DNA from: Kalmanozyma brasiliensis GHG001
Lineage: Eukaryota > Basidiomycota > Ustilaginomycetes > Ustilaginales
Assembly: GCF_000497045.1 (NCBI RefSeq)
Contig: NW_015961989.1
Location: 372,001 to 436,000, forward strand
Reading direction: 5' to 3'
DNA length: 64,000 bases
In this document: positions 33,010-43,794 of the stretch, piece after piece
How the letters are laid out: every line of letters begins with the position of its first letter
How positions within the stretch are numbered: position 1 is the stretch's first letter
Program-made: the position numbers and the translations under genes
Notes under the pieces: model-generated
What the model was told of the DNA's origin: nothing
What the model saw: only the letters and a program-made list of their open reading frames with translations
Database searches by the model: none

Positions 33010-34949
33010 TCACGCCTGCTGACTCGCCGCGTCGAGCGCCTTCTGCGCAAAGAAGCGCACATCCGCATCCGAGTCCTCCTTCAACTTGTCGAGTGCGGGC
33101 GAGATCTTGGTCTTGATCACCTCCTTACCCTCGGGCGTCTTGACCAGCACGCTCGACAGCACCTCGAACGCCTTGGCCACATTGAAGCGGATGTTGGGGA
33201 TCGGGTCGCTCACCATGGGCAGCACGGTTTCGAGCACGTCGCCCGTAATGGCGGGCGTGTCGAGCGACGGCGCCATCGTCGTGATCGCAAAGATGGTCGT
33301 CATGCGGTACAGGTAGTTCGGGTGCGTGCCCATTTGGAGCACCTTGGGAATGATCGTCTGCCTCGCCCACTCGACACCAAAGACATCCGTCAGCTTCTTG
33401 AGGTTGACCGTGGCCGCTTCGCGGATGCTGAACACCGTGTCACCCAGCCACGACATGCACAGGTTGCTGAGCTGCTCGTCGAAGAACTGCACACCAAGCT
33501 GGTTGGCCAGCAAGGGGATGTACTCGATGATCGCCTGTCGTACGCGCCACTGCTTGTCCTCGGCCAGCTCGACGATGGCAGGAAGCAGCGACTGCGAAAG
33601 CAGGTCGATGCCAATCACCTCGTTGACCTGCTCCAACTTCGAGATGATGTTGAGACGCACGTCTGGGAACTCGTCCTTGAGCAGTTGCAGGAACAATGGC
33701 AGCAGGTGCTCAATGGTGGCCTCCTTGCCGAGCAAAGGTGCCAACCCAGAGATCTGCATGCCCAGCGCGGCGCGAACGTGCTGAGAGTTGTCACCGGCAA
33801 GATCGCGCACGCACGGCATCAGACGCGCCAAGATGATGTCCTGGTCGACAAGCTTGGCAAAGCCAGGGATCTGACCGGCACCTGCTGTTCGCACCTCGGC
33901 CTCGTTGTCCTTGAGCAGGTGGACAAAAGCCATGACGAGCTCGTCTCGCACCACATCCTCACCCACCGCCGAGGCCAACTTGACAAAATGGTCGGCGACC
34001 ATGTAACGTACCCTCCAGCTCTTGTCCTGGACGGCGCTGCGGATCGAAGGGAGAAGGTAGTTCTTGGACTCGTCGTGGCTGAGCGATTCTGCAATGGCGA
34101 TGAGGTCCTGAACGGTCAGCAAACGGACCGAGTCCTGGTCGTCCGAGGACAGTTTTCGGTAGAGGGGAATGATGTCGGAGACGACCAGCTCCTTGGAGAG
34201 GTTCTTTGCGAAAGGACCGAGATCGCGTGCGGCGGCTCGTCGGACCATGGGGGTATCGTCGTTGCAGAGGGCGGTGAACATCTTGCGCAGCTCGTCCTGG
34301 GTCGCTGGCTTGGCTTTCGGGTAGACTGCGGAGAAGAGGGAAGTGGAGCTGGTTCGCGATGTGAACCAGTCGCCTCCCGAGAGTCGCTTCAGCAGTGGAA
34401 TGTACTGCTCTTCGATCTGAGATTCGGAGAGGACTTCGGCGATCTTGACAATCGATTCCGCTGCCTATGGAGGTGCAAGGGTCGTAGAGCGAGACAGTGA
34501 TCAAGACGAGAACAGATGTGTACCGAGTCAGGCGATAGGTTGCACGAGCGAGATGAAAGTCAGGAGAGGGTGGTCAGATCACTGTTTGAACGACAGAGAC
34601 AGCCTGACCTCAAGGCCGGGATTGGTCTGCTTACCTTTTCACGAACAACACTCTCTTCGACAGCAGCAAGGTTCTCGAGAGGACCAAGCAAGAGGTGCGC
34701 ATATGATGGACCGCCAAGGTACTCTACGAAACCGGAACCAAGCTCTTGTGCCAGAGCGAGCAGGACTTCATCTTCGTCATCGAGCGAGTCCTGCAAGAAG
34801 GGAATGAGCTCGTCACGGGCGCGCTCTGGGCCGAGTGCAAGTGCAATGGTGGAGATGCGGTGGATGGCGTTGAGTCGAAGGGTGACATCGTCCGACTTGA
34901 GCTCATCGATCAAGATGGCGATGGGGAATAGCTGCTCGTCGGCCTCCAT
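33010..34949 (-). CDS. TPD3: Protein phosphatase 2A scaffold (A/PR65) subunit
   Basis: Exon 1 is 34949-34635 (105 codons, [20 protein letters not shown]) with donor GTAAGC. Exon 2 is 34464-33010 after acceptor CCATAG. The spliced protein has 589 residues, the same length as human PR65-alpha. It consists of HEAT repeats throughout, with typical repeat motifs such as [56 protein letters not shown] and [20 protein letters not shown]. The scaffold holds the catalytic C subunit and exchangeable regulatory B subunits, and so controls cell cycle and signalling dephosphorylation. The intron is 170 bases. The gene is convergent with ACBP and has no unusual insertion. Confidence 0.97.
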
Positions 34950-35749
34950 TGTTGCGATGTATGTGCTGGATGCGTTTGTGCTAGGGAGAAGATCGGCGTG
35001 GTATGGCTGCTTGAGCCTCTATGTTTCTGGTTTGCGTCACGTCTGGAGCGGGTTCGGTGGGGTTACTTGGAGCTAGGAGATGACCGAAATGTTGTGTCGA
35101 AATCGATGATCGAAGAGGAGGCAAGTCTCGTTCCTCAAGCTGCAGTAGGAGTTGTGCGTACAAGAGTCGATGCTGCTGCCGATGAAGATCGTTTCGAGGT
35201 GCCGATGCCAACAAAGACGAGAGGTGCGAGTATCGATAGAAGACGGTATGGAAAGGTGGTGGAGAAGAAAGTGGAAGAATAGGACAACACGACGATTGAC
35301 GCGATGGTCCAGCCGCGCTTGCTTTGCAGAAGGCACACAACAAAGCAAGACTTGCGCCTTTCTCGCCCTTGTCAGCCTGTGCCAGCCACTCACCCTCACA
35401 CAGCCAGCGCCCGTGCGTAAGGCCATTTTAAATACAATTTGCTGGCCCGATTTCAACTTTGCCTTATCATTGCTTGGTCCTTGTATTCTTCTTGCTACTC
35501 TTCCTTGCTTCATTTTGGCTCGACTCGTGTGGAAATGGCCAAATCTCAGACTTGACGCGAGCGACTTTGACAGGCGTCAGAGGCAAAGCTCTCTCCCGCC
35601 ATGCGTTCACCTTCTCATACCATCTGGGTTCTGTGATGGCGACAACGCAGAGTCTATCAGCATTCAGCTGCTACCAGGGTATCGATTACAGGCAGAATGG
35701 ACTCGCGCAGTGCAGAATACAACGTGCAAGAGTGACACAGAGCGATACG
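34950..35749. promoter_or_regulatory. Promoter region of PP2A-A; 3' flank of ADA3
   Basis: These 800 bases lie between two minus-strand genes. The half near 34950 is the probable PP2A-A promoter and leader. Overlapping short frames have no recognisable product. Confidence 0.4.
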
Positions 35750-38443
35750 TTACTCGACCTTCTCCAGATGCAAGTCAGCATAGACGCTCTCGGTGGGTGT
35801 CTGCCAGGCATGTCTGGCCTCGTCGAAAAGCGGCTTGAAGGCAAACTGAAGCTTCTCGCGTCGGTCCATGGCATTGACCACATTCTCCGGTAGCTGAGGT
35901 CGCACAGGTCCGTTGTAGGGTGCGCCTCCAGGTTGAGGCGTGCCACTTGCAGACTGAACACCGTTGGCGCCTTGCGAGAGATGCGAGTCGTCGTGGTAGG
36001 TATGACCGCCCTTCTTGCGCTTGCTCAGACTGGCCTTGATCTGACGCAGACGCTTGGTCCACCCCAGCTCGATCTCCTTTTCGACCGAGTTGAGGCAGTT
36101 GAGGTAGTCCTGGTAGGCCATTCGATCCTTGGCGATGCCAAACAGTCGATCCTTGCGCATCTCGTTGACCTTTTGCTGACGCGCCAGCTCGCGCTGCACC
36201 ATCCTCAGCGTGGTCGAGATCTCGTCGTCGGCTCGTGTCGACCAATCCAGGCTCTCGTCAGCGCCGAGCACTTCGAGCGCCTTGAGCTCCTTGGCGATCC
36301 TCTCTTCGAACGTCGCCATGTCCTGGTCTTGCATGACACCCTCAAAGTCCATGTCGGGTTCGCCCTCCGCATCATCGTCGTCGCCGTCCTCTTCGTCGGG
36401 TCGAGCGTGCCCGTTGAGATTGACAAGAATCGAGGGCGGAAGCGCGGATCTGGACTCCGCTCCGAAGCCGGTTGCAGACGTATTGGGATCGTCGTTGTCT
36501 GCGTCGTTGTTCGAGGGCAGCAGGGAAGCGACCAGCCGTTCCGCCAACGGTCCGCTGCGAGCATCCACGACCGTAGGCGATTCCAAGCCCAAATGCTGAT
36601 CCGACATCTGCTGAACCCTAAAGGGCGGAGGAGGAGGAATCTCGAGCTCCTCGCGTGCAGCGTGATCTTGCGTCTTGTCGTCTGCGGTGCTGTTCCTAGC
36701 TGCTGCCAGGGCGGTCACATCGAGCGGGAGTCCCATTCCAGCACCCAGGCTGACGGACGGCGAGCGCGAAATGGCAGTGAGGGGAAGGCCGTACGCATCG
36801 ACGGCTCCACTGGCGATCAATGCTTCTTCCTCCTCCCAGATCTCCTTGTAGTGACGGCCGAGCGGTGGCATGTGGAACGGCTCGTGGTCGTCCGACTTGC
36901 TCGAGAGCCACGCCAGGTCGTCCTCGGTCAGCGTCTTGAAGAAGGCGTCCGCATAGTTGTAGAACGTGTTGATCGGTGTCTGCTGCAAGTCTCGGCCTCC
37001 TCTTCTGCCGGCAGTAGCCTCCTTGACCATGCTTTGGCCTGGGCCAAGACCAATTGGCGTGCCTGGTCCGACACTCTCGCGCTCGAGCAAACGATCGCGT
37101 TCGCGCTCCTTCTCCTTCCAGTCCTTGTCTGCAAAGTTCTCGTTCACCTCGCCAGGCTTGGTTGGGTAGCCTCGTGGTTTGCGTGACCTTTCCAAGCTTG
37201 GCATAAAGGTAGCTGGCGTGCGAGCCGGCAGCTCCCAGCCTGGCGCGGGCTGAAAGATGATCGGAGGAGCGACGGGCAAGGCTGAGTGAGGAAGAGGCGT
37301 CGAAGGCAACGGAGAGGGCGATGGCAAAACGCTGTTGCGCCTCGTTGAGACTTGTGTCGAGTCGGATGCCTTCCTTGGCAAGCCCGGGGCGTTGTGAGAT
37401 GATGCGGTTCCGGCATTGGCCTTGAGACGCATTCCGATGGCGGGGATCTTGGGTGTGCCAGCACCGCCGGACGACGTGCCGACATCGGATCCGCCACGGG
37501 AAGCGATGGCACCTGCAGCTGTTACGGCAGCAGCTGCTGAGCGCGCTGCAACGCTGGAAGCCGACGCGCTACCAACGTGCTTCGATGTGGCAGAGCCTCT
37601 TGCCGAGCCTGCTGCACCGAGCAGAGCACCAGCCTCGAATTCTGAGCCGGACTCGTCCTCGTTCGAGTCGGCGTCAGCATCCCTGCGCTTGCGCTTCTTG
37701 TTCTTTGCGTATGTCCGCCCCGGTCGACTTGGCATCGAATCTTCGTCCAGATCCCACTCGGGATCGGTCGACGCTACACTCTCGTCATCTCCGCCCACAT
37801 CCAGGCTGTGGCCCCTCGCTGCTTTGCTCCGAGGATTTGCTTTGCCGGCTGCGCCTCCGAGCTTGTGCGGAGACCTCGCCTCCGAGTATAGGAAGGAGCT
37901 GGCCGGGGCGCTGTCATTATCTCTCTCTCGCTTGATCTTGATCTTGTTCGTAGCTCCAGCGGCTGCGGTTCCGTTCAGATTGGAGCCCGAGGCGGAGGGA
38001 GCGGGAGAGGCCAAGGAACGCTCGCGAGTCTTGGTGTTCTTGGAAGCGGACGAGGAAGCAGATGGTGTTGACTTCCGGGCCGAGTCCGAGTAGAGACTCT
38101 GAGCGGCACTCGCGAGACCAGCGAGACCAGGCGGGCTGAAGAGGTCATTGGGTGCTGAGAAGAAGATGGGCTTGACTGGGTCGGCGGATCGAGATTCGAG
38201 GCGAGAAAGGCGTGCAGCTGATTCGGCTTTGATCCTGCTGAGGTGTTTCGCTAATGCCGAGAGCTCGTCGAGCGACGGTATTGGTTCGTTGGGCGAGATG
38301 TTGGAGAGCTGTGCGGGCAGGAACTGGCGATAGAATGGTGCGTTGCTGCCGGTGCGAGATGCCGCTTGGATGCTACTGCTCGAGGAGGTGCCCGCATCGC
38401 GATTCGCTCTTGAGAGCGCCGTGCTCGAATCTTTGCCTCCCAT
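35750..38443 (-). CDS. NGG1: SAGA complex subunit Ada3/Ngg1
   Basis: One exon encodes 897 residues from the ATG at 38443 (MGGKDSSTALSRANRDAG). The first ~480 residues are mostly disordered, Ser/Ala/Gly-rich, with acidic and Lys/Arg-rich patches (KNKKRKRRDAD). An N-terminal helical segment (IPSLDELSALAKHLSRIKAE) resembles the Ada3 start. The conserved Ada3 region spans about residues 490-897: the INTFYNYADAFFKTLTEDDL segment, then a helical block ERIAKELKALEVLGADESLD, KVNEMRKDRLFGIAKDRMAY and the C-terminal LQFAFKPLFDEARHAW. Ada3 bridges Ada2-Gcn5 with the rest of the SAGA and ADA histone acetyltransferase complexes. Family assignment rests on the C-terminal half. An SNF12 chromatin-remodelling gene lies about 5 kb to the left, but this proximity has no demonstrated meaning. 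Confidence 0.87.
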   Translation of the reverse strand: MGGKDSSTALSRANRDAGTSSSSSIQAASRTGSNAPFYRQFLPAQLSNISPNEPIPSLDELSALAKHLSRIKAESAARLSRLESRSADPVKPIFFSAPNDLFSPPGLAGLASAAQSLYSDSARKSTPSASSSASKNTKTRERSLASPAPSASGSNLNGTAAAGATNKIKIKRERDNDSAPASSFLYSEARSPHKLGGAAGKANPRSKAARGHSLDVGGDDESVASTDPEWDLDEDSMPSRPGRTYAKNKKRKRRDADADSNEDESGSEFEAGALLGAAGSARGSATSKHVGSASASSVAARSAAAAVTAAGAIASRGGSDVGTSSGGAGTPKIPAIGMRLKANAGTASSHNAPGLPRKASDSTQVSTRRNSVLPSPSPLPSTPLPHSALPVAPPIIFQPAPGWELPARTPATFMPSLERSRKPRGYPTKPGEVNENFADKDWKEKERERDRLLERESVGPGTPIGLGPGQSMVKEATAGRRGGRDLQQTPINTFYNYADAFFKTLTEDDLAWLSSKSDDHEPFHMPPLGRHYKEIWEEEEALIASGAVDAYGLPLTAISRSPSVSLGAGMGLPLDVTALAAARNSTADDKTQDHAAREELEIPPPPPFRVQQMSDQHLGLESPTVVDARSGPLAERLVASLLPSNNDADNDDPNTSATGFGAESRSALPPSILVNLNGHARPDEEDGDDDDAEGEPDMDFEGVMQDQDMATFEERIAKELKALEVLGADESLDWSTRADDEISTTLRMVQRELARQQKVNEMRKDRLFGIAKDRMAYQDYLNCLNSVEKEIELGWTKRLRQIKASLSKRKKGGHTYHDDSHLSQGANGVQSASGTPQPGGAPYNGPVRPQLPENVVNAMDRREKLQFAFKPLFDEARHAWQTPTESVYADLHLEKVE

Positions 38444-39798
38444 GTTGATCGGACCCGAAGACGACCAGTCTGTCTATGCGAGGCTTCCACGGCTACTAAC
38501 TCCAAAGCGTGTGTTGGTCCTTCCGTCGGTCCGAAACGAGGGCGATGGGAGCGTTACAGTACGAGACGTTGCGAATGATTGAAGGAGCACTCTGATGCTG
38601 ATAAAGCGACGGCGTGATCGTGTGACTTGGGCCCACTCGCGTCAAGAACCAGGGTCCAGTCGGGCGTCTGCAGATGGCACGCTTTGGAAGCGGTTCGAGC
38701 AAGATGCGGAATGAAGCCCGGCTGTTGAGAATTGGCGCAACAGTACCGCTGCAGATGAAATGCAGAGACCTGATACCGTCGACGCCCAGCCGAGATGATC
38801 CTGGCGAAGTGTTGGTGGTGGAGATCTTCGAAGGTAAATACAAACACTCAACCGAGTCGCGTCGACGTTCTTACCGATTCCCAACGGACCAACAGCCAAT
38901 TCCGACTTCCAGGCTAGGAACTCAGTCGGCCGATTTGGAAAACGAAAATATCAAGTCTAACAAACTGGCAAAAACGCCTTTTGCTAATTCGACAGTGACA
39001 CTCAGTTAGCTCGGCACGTTCCCATCGTTGGCTGATGTTGAGCAAAGGGGGCTGCGACGGAACGTGCAGGACGGCAGGGGAATCTGAGAGATGCAGAGCT
39101 GCAGCGCGGGGCAGGAGCGAGCGTGCATGTTTCATTCCCAATTGTTTCTTGTCAGACTGTTCAGCTGTCGAGCTGGCAAAGGAGTTGAGCCGGTAACTTG
39201 CCGATAACATGACGCTCTCAGGCGCTCAATTCGTGCCTCTCCTGCAGGTTGTCTCCGCTCCCACGCGCAGTGCATCTCTCCACTTTTCTCGGCCTGCCAA
39301 TCTCGGGTCCATGAGCTGAGCAGGAGGAGGAGGAGGATTGGAATATTTTCCCTTGAGCAGACGGCAGCGCATTTACAGACACACGGGTCAATGCAGCAAA
39401 GCTCGCTCAGCTGATGGACCTGCGACTTGCGAGAAGGTGGACGGACCACAACGTCATTATTTATTCGAGGTCTCCAACAAAAGTCACAACAGCACAGCGC
39501 AGTCTCGAGAGCAAACAAACCCAACGCTGTCCACTGAAACTGTGCCTCATATCCAATTCACTCCTGCACGCACCTAACCTTGCATTGACCTTCATCATCA
39601 TCTCGACCAACGTTGTGATCACCTCAGTGTTATACCCTTTCTCTCGGCACGTTTCTCAAGACCATCTCTTCGACAGATCACATAGTCTCCAGGAAGAATC
39701 TCGTCCGTCTCGACACTATCTAGCTCTTGCATCCCTCGAGCGCGCATATCGCCTGGCTCTATCTTAGCAACGGTCCATCCCAAAGCTCGCTCGCCAGC
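38444..39798. promoter_or_regulatory. Divergent intergenic region ADA3 / oxysterol-binding protein
   Basis: These 1.35 kb separate two divergent starts. The last ~250 bases before 39799 are C/T-rich leader. The upstream part is comparatively A/T-rich around 38920-39010. Open frames are short and unsupported. Confidence 0.45.
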
Positions 39799-41574
39799 AT
39801 GTCGTCCAACACAGATGCGCCCGTGGTCACCGGCGACAAGGACGCCTCGGCAGACGAGATCGCCGCTGCCCCCGAGGCCGTCCAGATGACTGACGAGGAG
39901 GAGATGGGTGCTGCCTCCGACAAGGACCAAAGCGACTCTGGCAAACTCAAGACCCTCATGGGTATCCTCAAGCGCATGGTCGGTGTCAAGGACATTGCCG
40001 CCATCCGTCTCTCGCTTCCCGCTAATCTCCTCGAACCTGTCCCCAACCTGGAATACTGGAACTATCTCGACCGTGGTGACTTTTTCACCCTTGTCGCTGA
40101 CCTTGACGATCCACTCGATCGTATGCTCGCCGTGCTCCGCTTCACCTTCACTAAAGAACTCAAGTACGTCAAAGGCAAGATCTGCAAGCCATACAACTCG
40201 ATTCTTGGAGAACACTTCCGCTGCCACTGGGACTTCGACCCTGTCAAGTTCGGCGACTCGCACGTCCTCCCCGTACAGACGATTGCCACCGACAGTCCCG
40301 AGCCGTTGCCGCTCATCTCTACACAGGCTCGCACACCCACCTTGTCTGCCAAGAAAAGCAGCGCTCCCCCCTCTCCTATGGTGCAGCCGCAGGACAAGGC
40401 CTCGCGGCCTGCCTCGATCAAGGGCGACAGCTCTGAGAGCTCCTCCAACAATCCGGCCTCTGCCGCCAAGAAGGGCCTCTCCAAGCTGCTCGGTCGCAAG
40501 AAGAGCACCAAAGATGCAAAAGAATCCTTCGAGACGCAACCTTCCACCGCTGCGTCATCCACCGCCGCGGACCACGACGACGACGCTACCGCCACCTCGT
40601 CCGTTTCCGGCGCCAACACACAGCCGGCTGGCAAGCGACGACTCGTCTTCCTCACCGAGCAGGTGAGCCATCATCCACCCGTTTCGTCCTTCTTCTGCGA
40701 AGCCAGGGATGCGGGTGTGCAGCTATGCGGCGTCGATCAGCTCGGCGCCAAGTTCACGGGTACCAACGTCAAAGTCTTCCCTGGCGAGCAAAACAAGGGC
40801 ATCTTCCTGAGTCTCACCGACAAGGCCAAGTGCGGTGCCGTGGGCGAGGAGTACCAGATCACGCACCCGACTGCATCGATCAACGGTCTCCTCCGCGGTA
40901 GTCTGTGGGTGGCCATCTGCGATTCGCTCTACGTCACATGTCGTGGGGGCAAGCGGGACGACGACGGCACGCGATTGCGTGCGATCGTCGAGTACAAGGA
41001 CGAGAGCTGGATCTCCAAGGCCAAGTACGCACTCGAGGGTGCCATCTACTCGTACGGCCCCAACGACGATCCGGAGGAATACACGACGGTGAAGCAGATC
41101 CCCTCCGACCGGGTCGTTGCGACGTTCGAAGGGTGCTGGAAGGGCAAGATTACGTACAAGCGGAAGGGGGAGAAGGAATCGCGTCTGCTGCTCAACGTCA
41201 ACGATGTTGATCCGATTGCGAAGGCGGTGCGACCGCTGGGAGCGCAGGACGAGATGGAGAGCCGTAGGATTTGGGAGCCCGTCACCAACGCCATCTTGGG
41301 CAAGAAGTTCAGCGAGGCTACCAAGGCCAAACAGGAGATCGAGCAGAAACAGCGCAATGTCGCGGCGGAACGCAAGAGGAAGGGCGAAGATTTCGTACCG
41401 AGGTTCTTCGACGCGGACATTTCGGATGGACGACCCAAGCTCACGGAGGAAGGACGTAAAGCGGTGGATGGAGAGTACGAGCTGGCGGGATACGATGCGT
41501 CGGCAAAGGAGAGCGATCCAGTCGCAACCGAGGATGACGATGAGGACGAGTTCCAGGACGCCCCACAGGCTTGA
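39799..41574 (+). CDS. OSH4: Oxysterol-binding protein of the Osh4/Kes1 type
   Basis: One exon encodes 591 residues from the ATG at 39799 (MSSNTDAPVV). The upstream part of the frame begins at a non-ATG codon and is taken as leader. The protein is essentially a lipid-binding ORD domain without a PH domain, as in yeast Kes1/Osh4, which exchanges sterol and PI4P between membranes. Visible motifs are LPANLLEPVPNLEYWNYLD, KPYNSILGEHFRC (lid-side motif) and the family signature EQVSHHPP at about residue 287. A low-complexity Ser/Ala/Lys insertion of about 120 residues lies between the ILGE motif and the signature (about residues 165-280). This makes the protein longer than the ~430 residues of Kes1. 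The C-terminus is charged (KAKQEIEQKQRNVAAERKRK) and ends acidic. Lipid specificity is not predictable. Confidence 0.93.
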   Translation: MSSNTDAPVVTGDKDASADEIAAAPEAVQMTDEEEMGAASDKDQSDSGKLKTLMGILKRMVGVKDIAAIRLSLPANLLEPVPNLEYWNYLDRGDFFTLVADLDDPLDRMLAVLRFTFTKELKYVKGKICKPYNSILGEHFRCHWDFDPVKFGDSHVLPVQTIATDSPEPLPLISTQARTPTLSAKKSSAPPSPMVQPQDKASRPASIKGDSSESSSNNPASAAKKGLSKLLGRKKSTKDAKESFETQPSTAASSTAADHDDDATATSSVSGANTQPAGKRRLVFLTEQVSHHPPVSSFFCEARDAGVQLCGVDQLGAKFTGTNVKVFPGEQNKGIFLSLTDKAKCGAVGEEYQITHPTASINGLLRGSLWVAICDSLYVTCRGGKRDDDGTRLRAIVEYKDESWISKAKYALEGAIYSYGPNDDPEEYTTVKQIPSDRVVATFEGCWKGKITYKRKGEKESRLLLNVNDVDPIAKAVRPLGAQDEMESRRIWEPVTNAILGKKFSEATKAKQEIEQKQRNVAAERKRKGEDFVPRFFDADISDGRPKLTEEGRKAVDGEYELAGYDASAKESDPVATEDDDEDEFQDAPQA

Positions 41575-41698
41575 TCGCTCGATTCCACCCACGGTAGACT
41601 CTAGACTGTCCCCCCCTTCCTTCACGTTCGACACCCGGCCTGACGTGCTCCTTTTCACGCAATATCACACACTCGAGGATTTGATCATGGAGGTTCCA

Positions 41699-43360
41699 TT
41701 AGGTGCTCGTCTGCGCCAAACCGTACAACCCCTGCACGGCCCTTCTGAAGAACGTGATGTTGTAATCGATCAGTCCCGCTTGTCGCGCATGCACGTCGGA
41801 AGGCATGAGCGAAATCAATGCCAGCCGCGGTGTGATTTGGTAGAAGCACAGCGTGCGGTCTGGCTGCAGTCGGGTCACTGAGCTGGCCCACCTTGGTGCT
41901 GCAGAGGATGCTTTTGTCGGGGTGGCCGAAGCAGGTGAATCTGTGCTCTTTGCTGACTCTTTCGACATCCTGCCCAGCAAGAAGCGGCGGGCAGACGAGG
42001 GCGAGGTGGAGAGCTGGAAAGCTGACCCTGCCGGCGTGGACGGTGTTGCCGATCCTCCTGGTTGCTGCGATGACGCCAATGGGTCCTGAACGCCGGCATA
42101 GAGACCAGCGAACTTCGCCAGGAAGCCGGCGTAGTCGAAGACGAGGTCGAACGATGCTGCGTCAAACGGCGCCGAGTCGGATCCGATGTATGTGCGAGTC
42201 GGCAGGTCGAACAGGAAAGCATTCTCGAATCGACAGGTGGAGCAGATCGAGTCGCAGACCTGTTCCATCGACTCGGCGAGCGTGAGGTTGCGTCGAAGCG
42301 TCGGTACTGCTGGTCGAGTCGGCTTGCCGTTTTCACCTGCCGCGGAGGAGCTCGCATCGCCGGCCCCGGCGCCGTTCGACGCCGCCTGCACAGGTTCGGC
42401 ATCCAGAGGCTCCTCCGGCTTGCACTTCTGTGCCAAACTCTGCTGCAGCTTGCTTATCGCCACAAAGACGCTCGTGTCGTAGATCGACGTGGCGTGGCAA
42501 TGCAGTCTCACCGCCTGATCCAAGTTGATCAGTCCTGGCTCTGGTGCAACGTCCGACCGGTACCCACCTCCGCCCGAAAAGCTCGAGAACTCTGAAGCGC
42601 TTGCATCGTATCCACCTCCACCCGAGCTCGAAGTGCCTCCCGCTGCAGCCGGCGAACGTGAAAACATATCCTTGCTCTTGCTCCGACTGCGGTCCTTCTT
42701 TGCACCCTTGCTCTCCTTGACTGGCAGCGGTTCCGCATACGACCACGGCTGAGCGACGAAGCTCGGACTGCTGTCCACCAGATCGTCCAGCACCTTGCCC
42801 TGGATGGTGGACAGCGTATCTTGACGATAGTCGTCCGAGTAGCCATCGATCTTGTGAACGAACACGTGGAACTCGATGGTCTGGTTCTCGGCGAAGGCAG
42901 AAAGGATGATGGACTGCAGCTTGGAGAGTGCCTCGTAGTGGTCGTCCTGCGAGTCGATGACGAAGACTACTGCGGATACGTCGGTCCACGCGAGAAGCTC
43001 GGGTGCTGCTCCTGCTGCAATTAAGCCTGCGGCTGATCCAGATGCTATCGCTCCGTTGTGTGTTTGTGCGACAGGAGCGTTTCGAGCTGGGACAGGCGGC
43101 GGAGGACCAGCACGAGCGCCGGCTGCCGTGCTTAGAGGGATACCCTTCTCCAGGCGAACATCGCCAAGAAGCACTCGACTCGGCGTATCGATGATGCGTA
43201 TTGGGAGGAAGCTGTCGGAATGGATGAAGCTTGGCTTGGTGGTGGACTCGAGAAAGACGGTGTCGTCGGGATGGACTTCGTTGTAGACGACGTTGAGGAT
43301 GGAACTCTTGCCGGACCTGCGCAGGCCGATGACGGGCACCTGCAAGCGTTTTGTCTCCAT
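41699..43360 (-). CDS. GTR2: Gtr2/RagC-type Ras-related GTPase, diverged
   Basis: The product has 553 residues from the ATG at 43360 (METKRLQVPVIGLRRSGKSS). The frame upstream has only a non-ATG start, and an intron in the leader is possible because ccgttcag precedes the ATG. Gtr2/RagC pairs with Gtr1/RagA on the vacuole to signal amino acids to TORC1. The P-loop GLRRSGKSSI, the DTVFLEST switch-I segment, VVFVIDSQDDHYEAL and the base-recognition motif HKIDGYSDD fit RagC/Gtr2. So do the C-terminal roadblock-like parts, HATSIYDTSVFVAISKLQ and FLFDLPTRTYIGSDSAPFD. Two things are odd. The switch II motif (DFPGQ or ELPGQ in relatives) reads DTPSR, followed by a ~50-residue Ala/Pro-rich insertion. 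A Ser/Gly-rich insertion also interrupts the domain after residue 245. The length is well above the ~340-400 typical. Confidence 0.87.
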   Translation of the reverse strand: METKRLQVPVIGLRRSGKSSILNVVYNEVHPDDTVFLESTTKPSFIHSDSFLPIRIIDTPSRVLLGDVRLEKGIPLSTAAGARAGPPPPVPARNAPVAQTHNGAIASGSAAGLIAAGAAPELLAWTDVSAVVFVIDSQDDHYEALSKLQSIILSAFAENQTIEFHVFVHKIDGYSDDYRQDTLSTIQGKVLDDLVDSSPSFVAQPWSYAEPLPVKESKGAKKDRSRSKSKDMFSRSPAAAGGTSSSGGGGYDASASEFSSFSGGGGYRSDVAPEPGLINLDQAVRLHCHATSIYDTSVFVAISKLQQSLAQKCKPEEPLDAEPVQAASNGAGAGDASSSAAGENGKPTRPAVPTLRRNLTLAESMEQVCDSICSTCRFENAFLFDLPTRTYIGSDSAPFDAASFDLVFDYAGFLAKFAGLYAGVQDPLASSQQPGGSATPSTPAGSAFQLSTSPSSARRFLLGRMSKESAKSTDSPASATPTKASSAAPRWASSVTRLQPDRTLCFYQITPRLALISLMPSDVHARQAGLIDYNITFFRRAVQGLYGLAQTST

Positions 43361-43794
43361 CCTGAACGGAACCAGCAGATATCGCCGATGTGTGCCTGAT
43401 GATGATGTAGTCAGTGGTGGAGAAAGGTGGTGACCAAACGCATACAAGCGTGGGTCCAAGCCCCCGTCGTCGTTATCTTACCCCGAGTTCCGTACCTGTG
43501 TTACTCCACACCTGCAGTCTCGTATACGACCCTAAATTTTGAGTTTTCTTCTTGCACCCTCTTCTCTGACCCAAACATCATCTTCGACTACCCGATCGAC
43601 CGGAACAACCCGCAGCCACCGTCGGACACCGCAGAGCACCGCCGAAACCGCGTGTCCTCGGCCTCGCATTTCTCGCTGCTTCAAGAATCTCCGTCGAGCC
43701 CAAACGTGTTCTCGTCGCGACTACATCAATTCCCATGCTCAGCGAAACCATTAACCCCCAGAGGTAGCCGTTCGACAGTCGAAGGAGGGTCAAG
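43361..43794. promoter_or_regulatory. Divergent promoter region GTR2 / POP3-like gene
   Basis: These 434 bases separate two divergent start codons. No gene is seen. Splice-like sequence close to the GTR2 ATG may reflect a leader intron. Confidence 0.45.

Noticed and set aside
32971..34500. 509-codon plus-strand frame
   Set aside because: Antisense of the PP2A scaffold gene; the HEAT repeats on the other strand are unmistakable.
35933..37186. 417-codon plus-strand frame
   Set aside because: Antisense of ADA3 with no domain.
40723..41658. 311-codon minus-strand frame
   Set aside because: Antisense of the oxysterol-binding protein gene.
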